From JAISFI01 sp031553775 (GTDB lineage: Bacteria; Bacteroidota; Bacteroidia; Bacteroidales; Azobacteroidaceae): a stretch of DNA of 64,000 nucleotides. The position numbers were made by a program, and so were the translations under genes. Shown piece by piece: positions 9,578 to 18,641 of this stretch. Location of the stretch: assembly GCA_031553775.1 (NCBI GenBank), contig JAVBLA010000003.1, forward strand, positions 1 to 64,000. Direction: 5' to 3'. Every line of letters begins with the position of its first letter. Positions within the stretch are counted from its first letter, which is position 1. The notes beneath the pieces were generated by a model. That model was not told where the DNA came from and made no database searches. It was given only the letters and a program-made list of their open reading frames with translations.

Positions 9578-10480
9578 TTAGAAACGTTCATTTATCCTTT
9601 TCAGATCTTTGCTGAAATATATTGATAATACTTTCCCTTGTATTTGCTCTCTTTGTATAAATCCAATATATCGGCTATCGAATGAAAAATCACGATTGTC
9701 TCCTAATAAGAAATAAGAATCATCAGGGACAATTATTCCTTCGAATGTGTCATTCCCCCGAAAAAGGGGCGTTTTACTTCTTACGAATTTGTATTTAACT
9801 CCATTTGGTAAAGTTTCAATGAATTCTTCCATTTCATATTCATCATAAAATAATGTGGATATTAACTTAGAAGGCATTTCTTTGTTGTTATACTTAACTA
9901 ATTGATTTTCTACGCTCAACGTGTCATTGGGCATTCCAATTATTCGATAAATATATCTTTCTCCATTGGGCATTGAGAATATGACCAAATCTCCGTAAGC
10001 TGGTTCCTGAGAATTATAAAAACCATAATCACCCAATATATGATCTCCTAAAGAAATAGTTGGAAATCCAGAGTCGGACTTTACGACCGATATTATGTAT
10101 CGTGTCTCATCTGCTATACGTTCAAGCAAAGAAACAGCAAAATACCCTATTACTACCGAAAGCAAATAAACATACCATTTATTGTAACTTTTTGACTCGT
10201 ATTCTTTACTCCTATTTGCAGTAATAATTGCTTCTATGGCAATAAGTAATCGTAATATCACAACTATGGCTAATGCTATAGCATATATCCAAAAATAAAC
10301 TTTAAGATCAAGTATGCTGATACTGATTGAAAATAACAGTATGCCAAGTGAAAAAAATAATGCTTTTCTAAGTTGTCCGTTATAAAGTTGTCCTAGTCCG
10401 GGCATTATTATTGAGAGTAAGAATGCATATATTGATTTCCTGGGATTAACGTTCTTTTCTTCTGAATTTTCTATACTCAT
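9578..10480 (-). CDS. signal peptidase I-like membrane protein lacking the catalytic lysine
   Basis: A 300-residue protein. Residues ~15-130 hold an N-terminal membrane region that starts with MPGLGQLYNGQLRKALFF, a motif of small TM2-like membrane modules, followed by three or four helices. Residues ~133-290 are an S26 signal peptidase domain: the nucleophile box is Ser137-Gly-Phe-Pro-Thr, and the C-terminal box is LLGDNRDFSFDSRYIGF (residues 258-274). In the family's box D the catalytic base is the Lys of a YIKRV-type motif. Here residues 176-180 read YIYRI, so Tyr178 replaces Lys. I checked this against the nucleotides (codon TAT). By family knowledge this should abolish ordinary Ser/Lys catalysis. 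It sits between an outer-membrane protein gene (55 bases upstream) and a small membrane protein gene. Either a pseudoenzyme or an unusual peptidase. Confidence 0.8.
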   Translation of the reverse strand: MSIENSEEKNVNPRKSIYAFLLSIIMPGLGQLYNGQLRKALFFSLGILLFSISISILDLKVYFWIYAIALAIVVILRLLIAIEAIITANRSKEYESKSYNKWYVYLLSVVIGYFAVSLLERIADETRYIISVVKSDSGFPTISLGDHILGDYGFYNSQEPAYGDLVIFSMPNGERYIYRIIGMPNDTLSVENQLVKYNNKEMPSKLISTLFYDEYEMEEFIETLPNGVKYKFVRSKTPLFRGNDTFEGIIVPDDSYFLLGDNRDFSFDSRYIGFIQREQIQGKVLSIYFSKDLKRINERF

Positions 10481-10535
10481 TGTGTATTTAGAATTCTAAT
10501 TTATCTAAAAGCAAACAATCAGTTGAGTGCAGGTT

Positions 10536-11348
10536 TTAATGTATCACAAATATTAATCCTGCTCCCATGCTTAACGTGAAAATATTCTTTTTATAATCAA
10601 AATATTCGGTGATACTTTCTTTTGTATACAAATTTGTAAATTTTTTTTCATATACAATGTTTGTTTTGTAGTATGAAAGCATAATGTCGGCATTAATATA
10701 GAGTCGGTTACATACTTTGTACCCAAAGGACATAGATGGGGCAAATGTAAAATACTCATTAGGTGTTTTTCCACTTGAATATGAAACCCGGTATTCTTTA
10801 TTTGAATTTTTTTCTTTCAAATCAGCTCTACCCCAATCGGTGTAGAAAGAAGTTATTCCAATTGAAAATTTAGGGTATACATAAAATTTGTTTGTCTCAA
10901 ATCGATAAATTGTACCTATATATATTCGCTCAATGTCTCCGCTGTAAAAATTAGAATCATCATACATGCCAGCTGTCCCCGAATGAACATAATATTTATC
11001 ACCATATTCTGATTGCATGCTTGAGATAAAATCATCAGCTCTTTTTGTAATAGTTTTATTCTCAGCAGTTTCTCTGAGGCTGTTAGAAGTTCCTGCCTGG
11101 TAGTTAAATTCTATACCCCAGTGTTTATGAAAAAAATATGACAAGGATATTTGCCAGTAATATGAATGGTCGTCATATTGGAATAGATAATCGATATCAG
11201 TACCTTGTAGCAGTTTTGTTATTGGAACATTTGTTCCAACCAGAACTTTAGCTTGCCATTTGGATTTGTAAGCCAGAGAGTCCTGCCCGAAAGAATTATA
11301 TGACAAAACTCCAAATAAGAAAAATATAAAAAATAATTTACGTGTCAT
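10536..11348 (-). CDS. putative outer-membrane beta-barrel protein
   Basis: A 270-residue protein with signal peptide MTRKLFFIFFLFGVLSYNSFGQ. The mature part alternates polar and aromatic residues in repeated short strands (YYWQISLSYFFHKHWGIEFNY, IYIGTIYRFETNKFYVYPKFSIGI, LYINADIMLSYYK), and the protein ends in a hydrophobic strand (FTLSMGAGLIFVIH), as expected for an 8-12 strand outer-membrane barrel. No specific family recognised. Its start overlaps the stop of the preceding lipoprotein gene by four bases (bases 11345-11348), so the two are translationally coupled. The DNA is strongly AT-rich. Function unknown. Confidence 0.65.
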   Translation of the reverse strand: MTRKLFFIFFLFGVLSYNSFGQDSLAYKSKWQAKVLVGTNVPITKLLQGTDIDYLFQYDDHSYYWQISLSYFFHKHWGIEFNYQAGTSNSLRETAENKTITKRADDFISSMQSEYGDKYYVHSGTAGMYDDSNFYSGDIERIYIGTIYRFETNKFYVYPKFSIGITSFYTDWGRADLKEKNSNKEYRVSYSSGKTPNEYFTFAPSMSFGYKVCNRLYINADIMLSYYKTNIVYEKKFTNLYTKESITEYFDYKKNIFTLSMGAGLIFVIH

Positions 11349-11971
11349 AATAGTTTTACTTCTCTGGTTTGTTGTTCTAAAACACGTCCGTCTGATAATG
11401 CAATCTGAATCTTAAATTGATGATTACTATTTATCTCAGGAGCGATCATGAGTAATAAATCAATTTCTAATGTTTTTTCCGTAAGTTCTTGAATGTCATA
11501 CTCATAAGTGTAGTGGATGCTTGTTAAGTGATCTTTAACACTGGAATACGTGTGTGCTATTCTAAAATAATCGGTAATATCTGAATTTTCAAAATGCTGA
11601 TTATCAAAATTGTTCAATGTAAATATTTTGATTGATATGATACTATCACTTGCAGAAAAAATGTATTCGGGCGGACATTCACAACTTGTAGCATAGGCTG
11701 ATTGGATAAAGATAGAATTTATTTGTTTTATGTTTTGAGCAATAGTATTCTTTTCTCTTGCCAAATAAAGCCTGATACCATAAGCATTTTTATTAAGTTC
11801 TGAAGCTTCTGATTCAATAGCGTTCTCTCCGCTATTGTCCAGGTTTTTTAAAGATAATGTTTTGTGTGAATATTTCACATGCTTCGTTGTGACATCACAA
11901 GGACAACATGCAAAAAATAAGTCTACTATTGGGAGCAATAATAAAAATAGGATTACTAATTTTGTTTTCAT
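11345..11971 (-). CDS. hypothetical Cys-rich lipoprotein
   Basis: A 208-residue protein beginning MKTKLVILFLLLLPIVDLFFACCPC, a lipoprotein-type signal sequence with lipidation likely at Cys22. The mature protein has a further CECPPE motif and mixed alpha/beta composition, without a domain I can name. Similar lipoproteins of unknown function with a conserved N-terminal Cys cluster exist in Bacteroidetes. It is the first gene of the leftward envelope run and overlaps the outer-membrane protein gene by four bases, which suggests that the two products work together, for example as a lipoprotein and barrel pair. No promoter match was found upstream. Confidence 0.6.
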   Translation of the reverse strand: MKTKLVILFLLLLPIVDLFFACCPCDVTTKHVKYSHKTLSLKNLDNSGENAIESEASELNKNAYGIRLYLAREKNTIAQNIKQINSIFIQSAYATSCECPPEYIFSASDSIISIKIFTLNNFDNQHFENSDITDYFRIAHTYSSVKDHLTSIHYTYEYDIQELTEKTLEIDLLLMIAPEINSNHQFKIQIALSDGRVLEQQTREVKLL

Positions 11972-12023
11972 GGTTTTAATTTTTGATAGTTGTATTGAAA
12001 GCCGGCAGGCAATTGCATGCCGA

Positions 12024-12875
12024 TTACATCTCCTTTATCATCTCAAATTGTTTTCCTACAATCTCAACATTTTTCGCCTTTAGAAAATCCACAATCGCAG
12101 TACATGAAATATCCGTGTTTAATAATTTTGTTTTTGCAATCTTATTTAGTTTGCTTATTTCATGAAGTAATAACGAAGCAATTCCTTTTCTTCTGAAAGG
12201 CTTATCAACGGCGATTTGTGTAATATCGCCTGAATTGGGTTCAAAAACACAATATCCTACAAGTTTTTTGTCAATAAATGCCCCTAAACTAATAAAATCC
12301 TCTTTTGTTCTTTGAATTGATTCAAAACCATTTTGCCATGAAGGATAGAAGTCCCAAAAATCTGAAACCGCATGATGTTTTTCTATGTCAATTTTCTCAA
12401 TGGAACAGCAAGAATAAATATTTTTGATTTCATTATGTACGTCTTCATTTTTCCAACTGAAATAGTTGAACTCACGGGTTACTTCAAAACCGATATTTCG
12501 ATAAACAGAAACCGCTTTTGTATTATGTTGTAATACTTCCAATAGATAGTGCTTGATATTTGCTTCTTTTAAGTAAGGAATTGAATAGTCAAAAATTTTT
12601 GTTGCTAATCCTTGTCCTCTGTACTCTTTCAACGTTCCTGTCCCTGTGTCGTAAGCCATTTTTATTCCGTTGAAATTTCCAATACCATTTAATGTAAATG
12701 CCACAATATTTTCTCCATCAAATGCGGCAAACGACAAATTGGGATTCAAACCGCGCCTTTTCCACATGGTTTTGAGTTCTTCTGAATTCAGTTGAATGTC
12801 ATAGTCGGCAAAAGCCTGACTAAAAGCTTTGAATATCGTTTCAAAATCTGTTTTTCCAAGTGATTTAATTTCCAT
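12024..12875 (-). CDS. tandem-domain GNAT family N-acetyltransferase
   Basis: A 283-residue cytoplasmic protein with two GNAT folds. The first (residues ~1-140) carries the acetyl-CoA loop YRGQGLATKIFDYSIPYL and the family motif NTKAVSVYRNIGFEVTREF. The second (~150-283) carries ITQIAVDKPFRRKGIASLLL, again with the R/Q-x-x-G-x-A/G pyrophosphate-binding loop. Both loops look intact. The acceptor is unknown; relatives acetylate small amines or protein N-termini. It stands alone between the envelope run and rpsA, and shares the AT-rich base composition of the former. A weak −7-like sequence lies 30 bases upstream (bases 12904-12911). Confidence 0.85.
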   Translation of the reverse strand: MEIKSLGKTDFETIFKAFSQAFADYDIQLNSEELKTMWKRRGLNPNLSFAAFDGENIVAFTLNGIGNFNGIKMAYDTGTGTLKEYRGQGLATKIFDYSIPYLKEANIKHYLLEVLQHNTKAVSVYRNIGFEVTREFNYFSWKNEDVHNEIKNIYSCCSIEKIDIEKHHAVSDFWDFYPSWQNGFESIQRTKEDFISLGAFIDKKLVGYCVFEPNSGDITQIAVDKPFRRKGIASLLLHEISKLNKIAKTKLLNTDISCTAIVDFLKAKNVEIVGKQFEMIKEM

Positions 12876-12960
12876 TTAATTGCCTATATAAAATATATCA
12901 CTGCAAGTTTACAATACTTTTTCCTTTTTACAAATATTTTTCTATCAATATTTTTCTTTT

Positions 12961-12995
12961 AAAAAACAAAGGGTTGCAGTAATACCCTGCAACCC
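12961..12995 (-). terminator. rho-independent terminator of rpsA
   Basis: A perfect 9-bp stem (arms 12971-12979 and 12987-12995) with a 7-base loop. Read on the minus strand it is followed by a T-rich run (TTTGTTTTTT). It lies 27 bases past the rpsA stop. Confidence 0.85.
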
Positions 12996-13021
12996 TCCGA
13001 ATCAAATAGATATGTTTTGTT

Positions 13022-15085
13022 TTATTTTCCCGACAATTTATCTTTCAAAGCAGCCAATTCTTCGATATCTCCCAAAGTGGTTTTTTCCATTACGGAGCCA
13101 CTGCTAACTGGAGCTTCTTCTTTTTTAGTTTTCCTGGCTGAAGCTTTCTTTTCGTCTTTTGCGCCTCTTTGTTCATCTTCGAAGATGCGGCTGTGAGAAA
13201 GAATGATCCGTTTGGAATCTTTATTGAATTCGATGACTTTGAAGTCTAGTTTTTCGTCTAATTGAACGGAAGAACCGTCTTCTTTGATCAGGTGTTTCGG
13301 AGTAGCGAAGCCTTCCACACCATAAGGCAGGGAAACTACAGCACCTTTATCCAACATTTCGATTACAGTACCTTCGTGTACGGAACCTACGGTGAAGATG
13401 GTTTCGAATACGTCCCATGGATTTTCTTCCAGTTGTTTGTGCCCAAGGCTCAAACGACGGTTTTCCTTATCGATTTCCAGTACCTGTACTTCGATATCTG
13501 CACCGATGGAAGTAAATTCGCTCGGGTGTTTGATTTTCTTTGTCCAGGAAAGGTCGGAAATATGGATCAATCCTTCTACGCCTTCTGCAATTTCCACAAA
13601 TACACCGAAGTTAGTGAAGTTACGCACTTTGGCGGTGTGTTTGCTGCCGATAGCATATTCAGTTTCGATATTTTCCCATGGATCGGATTTCAATTGTTTG
13701 ATACCGAGTGACATTTTCCTTTCGTCGCGGTCGAGTGTCAGGATTACAGCTTCCACTTCGTCGCCCACTTTCATAAAGTCCTGAGCGCTTCTGAGGTGTT
13801 GTGTCCAGCTCATTTCCGAAACGTGAATCAGGCCTTCCACACCCGGTGCGATTTCGATAAATGCACCATAGTCGGCCATTACAACTACTCTTCCTTTCAC
13901 TTTGTCGCCTACTTGCAGGTTTTCGCTCAAAGCATCCCATGGGTGAGGAGTAAGTTGTTTCAGACCGAGGGCGATCCGTTTTTTCTCGTCGTCGAAATCG
14001 AGGATAACCACATTGATCTTTTCGTCGAGTTTAACCACTTCTTCCGGATGAGTAACACGTCCCCAGGAGAGGTCTGTGATATGGATCAATCCGTCTACGC
14101 CACCCAGGTCGATAAATACTCCATAAGAAGTGATATTTTTGACGATACCTTCGAGTACCTGTCCTTTTTCCAGTTTGGAAATAATATCTTTCTTCTGTTG
14201 TTCGAGTTCGGCTTCGCTAAGCGCTTTGTGGGAGATAACCACGTTTTTGAATTCCTGGTTGATTTTTACCACCTTGAATTCCATTGTTTTGCCTACGAAT
14301 ACGTCGTAGTCGCGGATCGGTTTCACATCGATCTGAGAACCCGGTAAGAATGCTTCAATACCGAATACGTCTACGATCATACCGCCCTTCGTTCTGCATT
14401 TGACAAAACCTTTGATGATTTCGTCTTTCTCCAGAGCCTCGTTTACGCGATCCCAGGAACGGGTAGCACGGGCTTTTTTGTGAGAAAGAAGTAATTGTCC
14501 TTTTTTATCTTCCTGACTTTCGATGTACACTTCCACTTCGTCGCCGATTTTCAGATCGGGATTGTAGCGGAACTCAGTCATGGAAACAACACCGTCTGAT
14601 TTGTAACCGATGTTTACCACAACTTCTCTTTTGTTCAAGGAGCTGACACGACCGATAACCACTTCGCGGTCGTTGATTTTATTCAACGTCTGGTCGTATG
14701 TGTTGATCAGATCCTCTTTACTTACAGTGCTGTAAGTTTCCCCTTTATCGTAAGCATCCCAGTCGAAATCTTCAGCGGGAGCACTTGCTTTGGGCGTTTC
14801 TTTTTTGGGTTTGGCCGGGGCTGATTTTTCTTCAACAGCAACTTCTGCTGCAGGAGCTTCAGCCTGAACCGGAGCCGTTTCAACGGCAACTTCTTCTTTT
14901 GCCTCAGCAATCGGAACTGCTTCAATAGCAACTTCTTCCTCAGCTTCAGCAACCGGAGCTGTTTCAACAACAACTTCCTCTTTTACTTCGGCAACCGGAG
15001 TTGCTTCTACGGTTGCCTCAACCTGTTGTTCTGTCGATACTACTGTTTCTTCAGTATTCTCAACGTTTTTAAGTTCTTCACTCAT
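13022..15085 (-). CDS. rpsA: 30S ribosomal protein S1
   Basis: A 687-residue protein that helps bind mRNA to the 30S subunit. After an acidic N-terminal region it carries six S1 RNA-binding motifs, recognisable by recurring G-x-V-x-x-x-x-x-F-G-x-F/A-V-x-x-x-x-G-x-x-G-L/F-x-H blocks (for example SYGVFIDLGGVDGLIHITDL and NFGVFVEIAEGVEGLIHISD), each followed by a DPW or HPWD segment. Residues ~20-90 are an Ala/Glu/Val-rich extension built of imperfect ~15-residue repeats (ETAPVAEAEEEVAIEAVPI and similar), which makes the protein longer than usual for Bacteroidetes S1. A strong promoter lies 59 bases upstream and a terminator follows, so it is a single-gene unit. Confidence 0.97.
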   Translation of the reverse strand: MSEELKNVENTEETVVSTEQQVEATVEATPVAEVKEEVVVETAPVAEAEEEVAIEAVPIAEAKEEVAVETAPVQAEAPAAEVAVEEKSAPAKPKKETPKASAPAEDFDWDAYDKGETYSTVSKEDLINTYDQTLNKINDREVVIGRVSSLNKREVVVNIGYKSDGVVSMTEFRYNPDLKIGDEVEVYIESQEDKKGQLLLSHKKARATRSWDRVNEALEKDEIIKGFVKCRTKGGMIVDVFGIEAFLPGSQIDVKPIRDYDVFVGKTMEFKVVKINQEFKNVVISHKALSEAELEQQKKDIISKLEKGQVLEGIVKNITSYGVFIDLGGVDGLIHITDLSWGRVTHPEEVVKLDEKINVVILDFDDEKKRIALGLKQLTPHPWDALSENLQVGDKVKGRVVVMADYGAFIEIAPGVEGLIHVSEMSWTQHLRSAQDFMKVGDEVEAVILTLDRDERKMSLGIKQLKSDPWENIETEYAIGSKHTAKVRNFTNFGVFVEIAEGVEGLIHISDLSWTKKIKHPSEFTSIGADIEVQVLEIDKENRRLSLGHKQLEENPWDVFETIFTVGSVHEGTVIEMLDKGAVVSLPYGVEGFATPKHLIKEDGSSVQLDEKLDFKVIEFNKDSKRIILSHSRIFEDEQRGAKDEKKASARKTKKEEAPVSSGSVMEKTTLGDIEELAALKDKLSGK

Positions 15086-15143
15086 GTTTTGTTAATAAAA
15101 AAAATTAATTGGTTAGACATTATATTGTCGATAAAAAGTGGCG

Positions 15144-15174
15144 CAAAGGTAGAGTTTATTTTCTGAATATCAAA
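15144..15174 (-). promoter_or_regulatory. rpsA promoter (Bacteroidetes −33/−7 type)
   Basis: On the minus strand TTTG (15171-15174) is followed after 19 bases by TACCTTTG (15144-15151). This fits the Bacteroidetes housekeeping consensus TTTG / TAnnTTTG exactly and lies 58 bases before the rpsA start. Confidence 0.7.
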
Positions 15175-15251
15175 GAAAAAGGAAGAAAAAAAGAACAAAA
15201 AAAGGTGTTTGAAAAGTCGATCTCAGATTGTTGTTGTGCAGATTTTGCTTG

Positions 15252-15313
15252 TCATTGCAAGGAGAAAGAATGAAGCAATCTCCTGGTGTTTGCGGGAGAT
15301 TGCTTCGTTCTTT
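15252..15313. repeat. REP-like hairpin, probable lacZ terminator
   Basis: The sequence TCATTGCAAGGAGAAAGAA followed by GAAGCAATCTCC, then a mirrored GGAGATTGCTTC, resembles the dispersed repeat of the GTCATTGCGAGGAG...GAAGCAATCTC type seen in many bacterial genomes. The arms 15265-15283 and 15295-15313 pair over 19 bp with one G-T, around an 11-base loop. It starts eight bases past the beta-galactosidase stop. On the minus strand the stem ends in ATTCTTT, so it can terminate that transcript. On the plus strand a T-run follows. Confidence 0.55.
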
Positions 15314-15320
15314 TTTTTCG

Positions 15321-18300
15321 TCACCGGGCATTGACCGGAATCAGGAAAAACGACCATTCATAAGTCCGGTCGGCATATATCGTTGCTTCGGGAATCGGGC
15401 GTGCTCCCCAACTGTCATATCCTCCGACTCCCTGCTGGCGCCAGTCCAGACAGATCTCCACAAAATTACGGGGATGGATGTCATCGATATGCGTCTGCTT
15501 GGGTATGCGGTTCTTTGCATCGTTTTCATTTCGTTCATCAATTTCCTGCTGGGAGAAATTGTGCCATTGATAAGGTGCATCCGATTCCTGACAATCAAAA
15601 TCTTCTACTGAATTTCTCAAGGCATTGAATTCGAGTTTCTCTGTGGCCCGGATCAGCAAACCTTTGCCTTTGGGGGAGGTTACTTTCATCCAGCGGACAT
15701 CCGTTCTGTGTCCGTTTTCCTGCGGACGGACATAAGGAACATACATCTTTTCTGCTGTGGTTTGATAAAGGCCTACCAATGATCCGCTTTTCCGGTCGAT
15801 ATAGTTTTCTTCGGGCCCTCTTCCGAAGTATTCAATCCGGTTCATTTCTGCCGGTAGCCTGAAGCGGACTCCGATACGCGGGACCTCTATTTCGCTTCTT
15901 CTAAGTTTGTCGGATTGGGATCTGGGTGAAAATGTAGCTGCAAGTTCTGCCTGCGACTTTCCGGCGTTTTCTTCCTGAGTTGTCAGTGAGGTAAAGCGGG
16001 TATCTATTTTGACCATTCCTGATGGAAATATTTCATAGTTCATGATGAAATGATTCCCGGCAGCCAGTAAATAATCGATTGTGAGCAGAACATTATCTTC
16101 TTGTTCCCGGATCGAATAATCAACAATCTGAAGGTTCTTTCCTGATTCTTTCCAGATTTGTAAACGTTTAGGCGCCTGATTTCCATAATCGTTATCATTG
16201 GGAGCCCTCCAGAAATTCGGCCGGATACCGAAACGGTCCTGGAAAAATTCAAGTCCGTCTACCTGATAGGAAGTGATTACTCCTTTCTGTAAATCCAAAA
16301 CAAAACGGAGCTTTTCAGAAGTAACTACAATTTCCTGATCGTTTGAGGAGAATGTTAGCCGTGGCCCTTTAGAAGATACTTCAGACTTATTGTTTTGAAG
16401 AAACGGCAATTCAAACTGGTCGTATGCTATGAGATGTCCCGCCGGGACTAACCGTTCGGATTTTTTGGAAGTTACTTCAAAATTTATAAAATACTCAACG
16501 CCGGCTTCTTTTTTCAAAGATGCAACCGGCAAAGAAACGGTTGTTGATTCCTGTGGTTGTAAGTTTAAAGGAATCGAGGCCTCTTTAATTACCTTTTCAT
16601 TGCGGAATATTTTGTATTTGATTTGATAACCCGACAGGTCTGTGAAATAAAAGCGATTGGTAATTTCAATTTCACCTTTAGATAAATCGACGGCTTTAAA
16701 ACCGATATTCTGATGGTTATATTTTACTTCATTCATTCCCGGATGTGGCTGTTGGTCTGGTCCGATGATTCCGTCAGCGACAAAGTTTCCGTCGGATGGC
16801 TGGTTTTTTCCATAATCTCCTCCATAAGCCCAGTAAGGTTTACCTTCCTTATTATAAGCCAGTAAGGCATGGTCCATCCACTCCCAGATATATCCTCCCT
16901 GTAAATGAGGATAGGCATATATGGCATTCCATTGTCCGTGAAAATCTCCTGTAGAATTTCCCATGGCATGAGCATATTCAGAAGGGATGACGGGGCGGTC
17001 TGCTCCCGATTTCCCGATTTCTTCCAGCCAGGAGGTAGAAGGGTATTGCGGTACATACATATCCGTATTCCATTCCCACAAGGCCCTTTCATAGCAGACC
17101 GGACGATTCATCAGGTTTTTTTCTTTTTCTTTCATCCACAGATAAGTCTGATAAAAGTTGTAACCGTTGCCTGCCTCATTTCCTAAAGAAAAGATTGTTA
17201 CACAGGGATAGTTTTTATTTCTTTCATACATATTTTCCGTCCGCCATAAATGATTTTCCAGCCAATCCGGATTATTTCCGAGGGAACCTCCTTTTTTCAG
17301 ATCATAACGCATGCCGTGTGATTCGATATTGGCTTCATCGTATACATATAATCCATACTCGTCGCACATTTCGTAAAACTTCCGGTCTTGAGGATAATGG
17401 CTTAACCTGACTGAATTAATATTATTCAAACGCATCAGTTCGAAGTTCCGCTTCATTTCTTCGGGAGTAACATAATGGCCTCCTACAGGACTTACTTCGT
17501 GGATATTGACTCCTTTGAACTTGATAGGTTGTCCGTTTACATAAAACAGTATTTGTTTTTTTCCCTGAATGAGATGATCGCTTTCCTTCATTTCAAACCT
17601 GCGGAACCCGACATTGAAAGGGATTACTTCTTTTACCTCATTGTTTTGCCTGATCGTCATCAGTAAGGTATACAGATAGGGCGACTCTGCCGTCCATGAC
17701 TTTACCTGGCGGATATCAGCCGCAAAATTTACTTCTTTTTGTTCTTTTGAAGATAATGGAATGGTACGGGTATCGGTCGATACTGTTTTTCCGGAAGCAT
17801 CTATCAATTCATAACTTACCTGGATATCGGTAGGAGCGGGGCCGGTATTTTTTACTTCCATATCCAGGCGGAAGATCCCGTTCTTATAACTGTTGTCTAA
17901 TATGGAAGCTATTTTGAAATCCCGGACAGAGACTTTGGGTTGAGACCAAATGAATACATCTCTCTCGATTCCGCTGATCCGGAAGAAATCCTGACATTCC
18001 AGATAAGAACCGGTACTCCATCTGAAGATTTTCAATACGAGGGTGTTTTTTCCTTCCCGGACAAAGCGATTGATCAGAAATTCAGCCGGATTTTTAGAAT
18101 CTTCGTTATATCCCACTTCTTTTCCGTTGATATATACATATACTCCTGATTTAGCCCCTGCAATATGCAGGTAAATATCCCGATCCATCCAGTTTGCAGG
18201 GATCTCGATTTCCCTGCGGTAGACGCCTGCCGGATTTTCTTCCGGTAATGCAGGGGGATTCGGATTTTTCGGACAAAATTCATAATTCAGATTAACATAA

Positions 18301-18641
18301 ACCGGAATACCGAAACCCTGTATTTCCCAATTTCCGGGAACCTTTATATCTTTCCATCCGGAAAGGCTGAAAGTAGGATCGGTAATGTTTTCGGGCAATT
18401 TGTAATAAGCATCAGTATAATAAAATTTCCAGGTTCCGTTCAACAGGCGATAATATGGACTGTTTTCGTAATTTTTGCTAATTGCATTTACACGATTATC
18501 ATAAGACATAAATGTTGTCCGCGGTTTTTCTTTGTTCACAGAGAGTACATGCATGTCTTTCCAGTAAGGGATTGGCTGGGCGCGCAGTTGTAGTATATTT
18601 ATACAGGATAAGATGGCCCAGAAAAAGATTATTCGTTTCAT
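15321..18641 (-). CDS. secreted GH2 beta-galactosidase
   Basis: A 1106-residue protein with signal peptide MKRIIFFWAILSCINILQLRAQ, so periplasmic or exported. It has the full LacZ layout: sugar-binding jelly roll (~40-230), Ig-like domain (~235-345), TIM barrel (~350-640), second Ig-like domain, and the C-terminal beta-sandwich of long beta-galactosidases (~775-1100). The acid/base Glu489 lies in SLGNEAGNG and the nucleophile Glu555 in PSEYAHAMGNS. Full length suggests it is active on beta-galactosides; other GH2 specificities cannot be excluded. It stands alone: no SusC/D pair is adjacent, and the mannan locus is 15 kb away. An imperfect −7 box (TTACTTTG, bases 18719-18726) lies about 80 bases upstream. 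Confidence 0.93.
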   Translation of the reverse strand: MKRIIFFWAILSCINILQLRAQPIPYWKDMHVLSVNKEKPRTTFMSYDNRVNAISKNYENSPYYRLLNGTWKFYYTDAYYKLPENITDPTFSLSGWKDIKVPGNWEIQGFGIPVYVNLNYEFCPKNPNPPALPEENPAGVYRREIEIPANWMDRDIYLHIAGAKSGVYVYINGKEVGYNEDSKNPAEFLINRFVREGKNTLVLKIFRWSTGSYLECQDFFRISGIERDVFIWSQPKVSVRDFKIASILDNSYKNGIFRLDMEVKNTGPAPTDIQVSYELIDASGKTVSTDTRTIPLSSKEQKEVNFAADIRQVKSWTAESPYLYTLLMTIRQNNEVKEVIPFNVGFRRFEMKESDHLIQGKKQILFYVNGQPIKFKGVNIHEVSPVGGHYVTPEEMKRNFELMRLNNINSVRLSHYPQDRKFYEMCDEYGLYVYDEANIESHGMRYDLKKGGSLGNNPDWLENHLWRTENMYERNKNYPCVTIFSLGNEAGNGYNFYQTYLWMKEKEKNLMNRPVCYERALWEWNTDMYVPQYPSTSWLEEIGKSGADRPVIPSEYAHAMGNSTGDFHGQWNAIYAYPHLQGGYIWEWMDHALLAYNKEGKPYWAYGGDYGKNQPSDGNFVADGIIGPDQQPHPGMNEVKYNHQNIGFKAVDLSKGEIEITNRFYFTDLSGYQIKYKIFRNEKVIKEASIPLNLQPQESTTVSLPVASLKKEAGVEYFINFEVTSKKSERLVPAGHLIAYDQFELPFLQNNKSEVSSKGPRLTFSSNDQEIVVTSEKLRFVLDLQKGVITSYQVDGLEFFQDRFGIRPNFWRAPNDNDYGNQAPKRLQIWKESGKNLQIVDYSIREQEDNVLLTIDYLLAAGNHFIMNYEIFPSGMVKIDTRFTSLTTQEENAGKSQAELAATFSPRSQSDKLRRSEIEVPRIGVRFRLPAEMNRIEYFGRGPEENYIDRKSGSLVGLYQTTAEKMYVPYVRPQENGHRTDVRWMKVTSPKGKGLLIRATEKLEFNALRNSVEDFDCQESDAPYQWHNFSQQEIDERNENDAKNRIPKQTHIDDIHPRNFVEICLDWRQQGVGGYDSWGARPIPEATIYADRTYEWSFFLIPVNAR

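Noticed and set aside
13262..14347. Long plus-strand open frames antisense to rpsA
   Set aside because: Shadows of the strongly conserved S1 repeats; no family match and no start signal.
15228..15628. Plus-strand frames overlapping the end of the beta-galactosidase gene
   Set aside because: They run through the REP-like hairpin and antisense to GH2 coding sequence.
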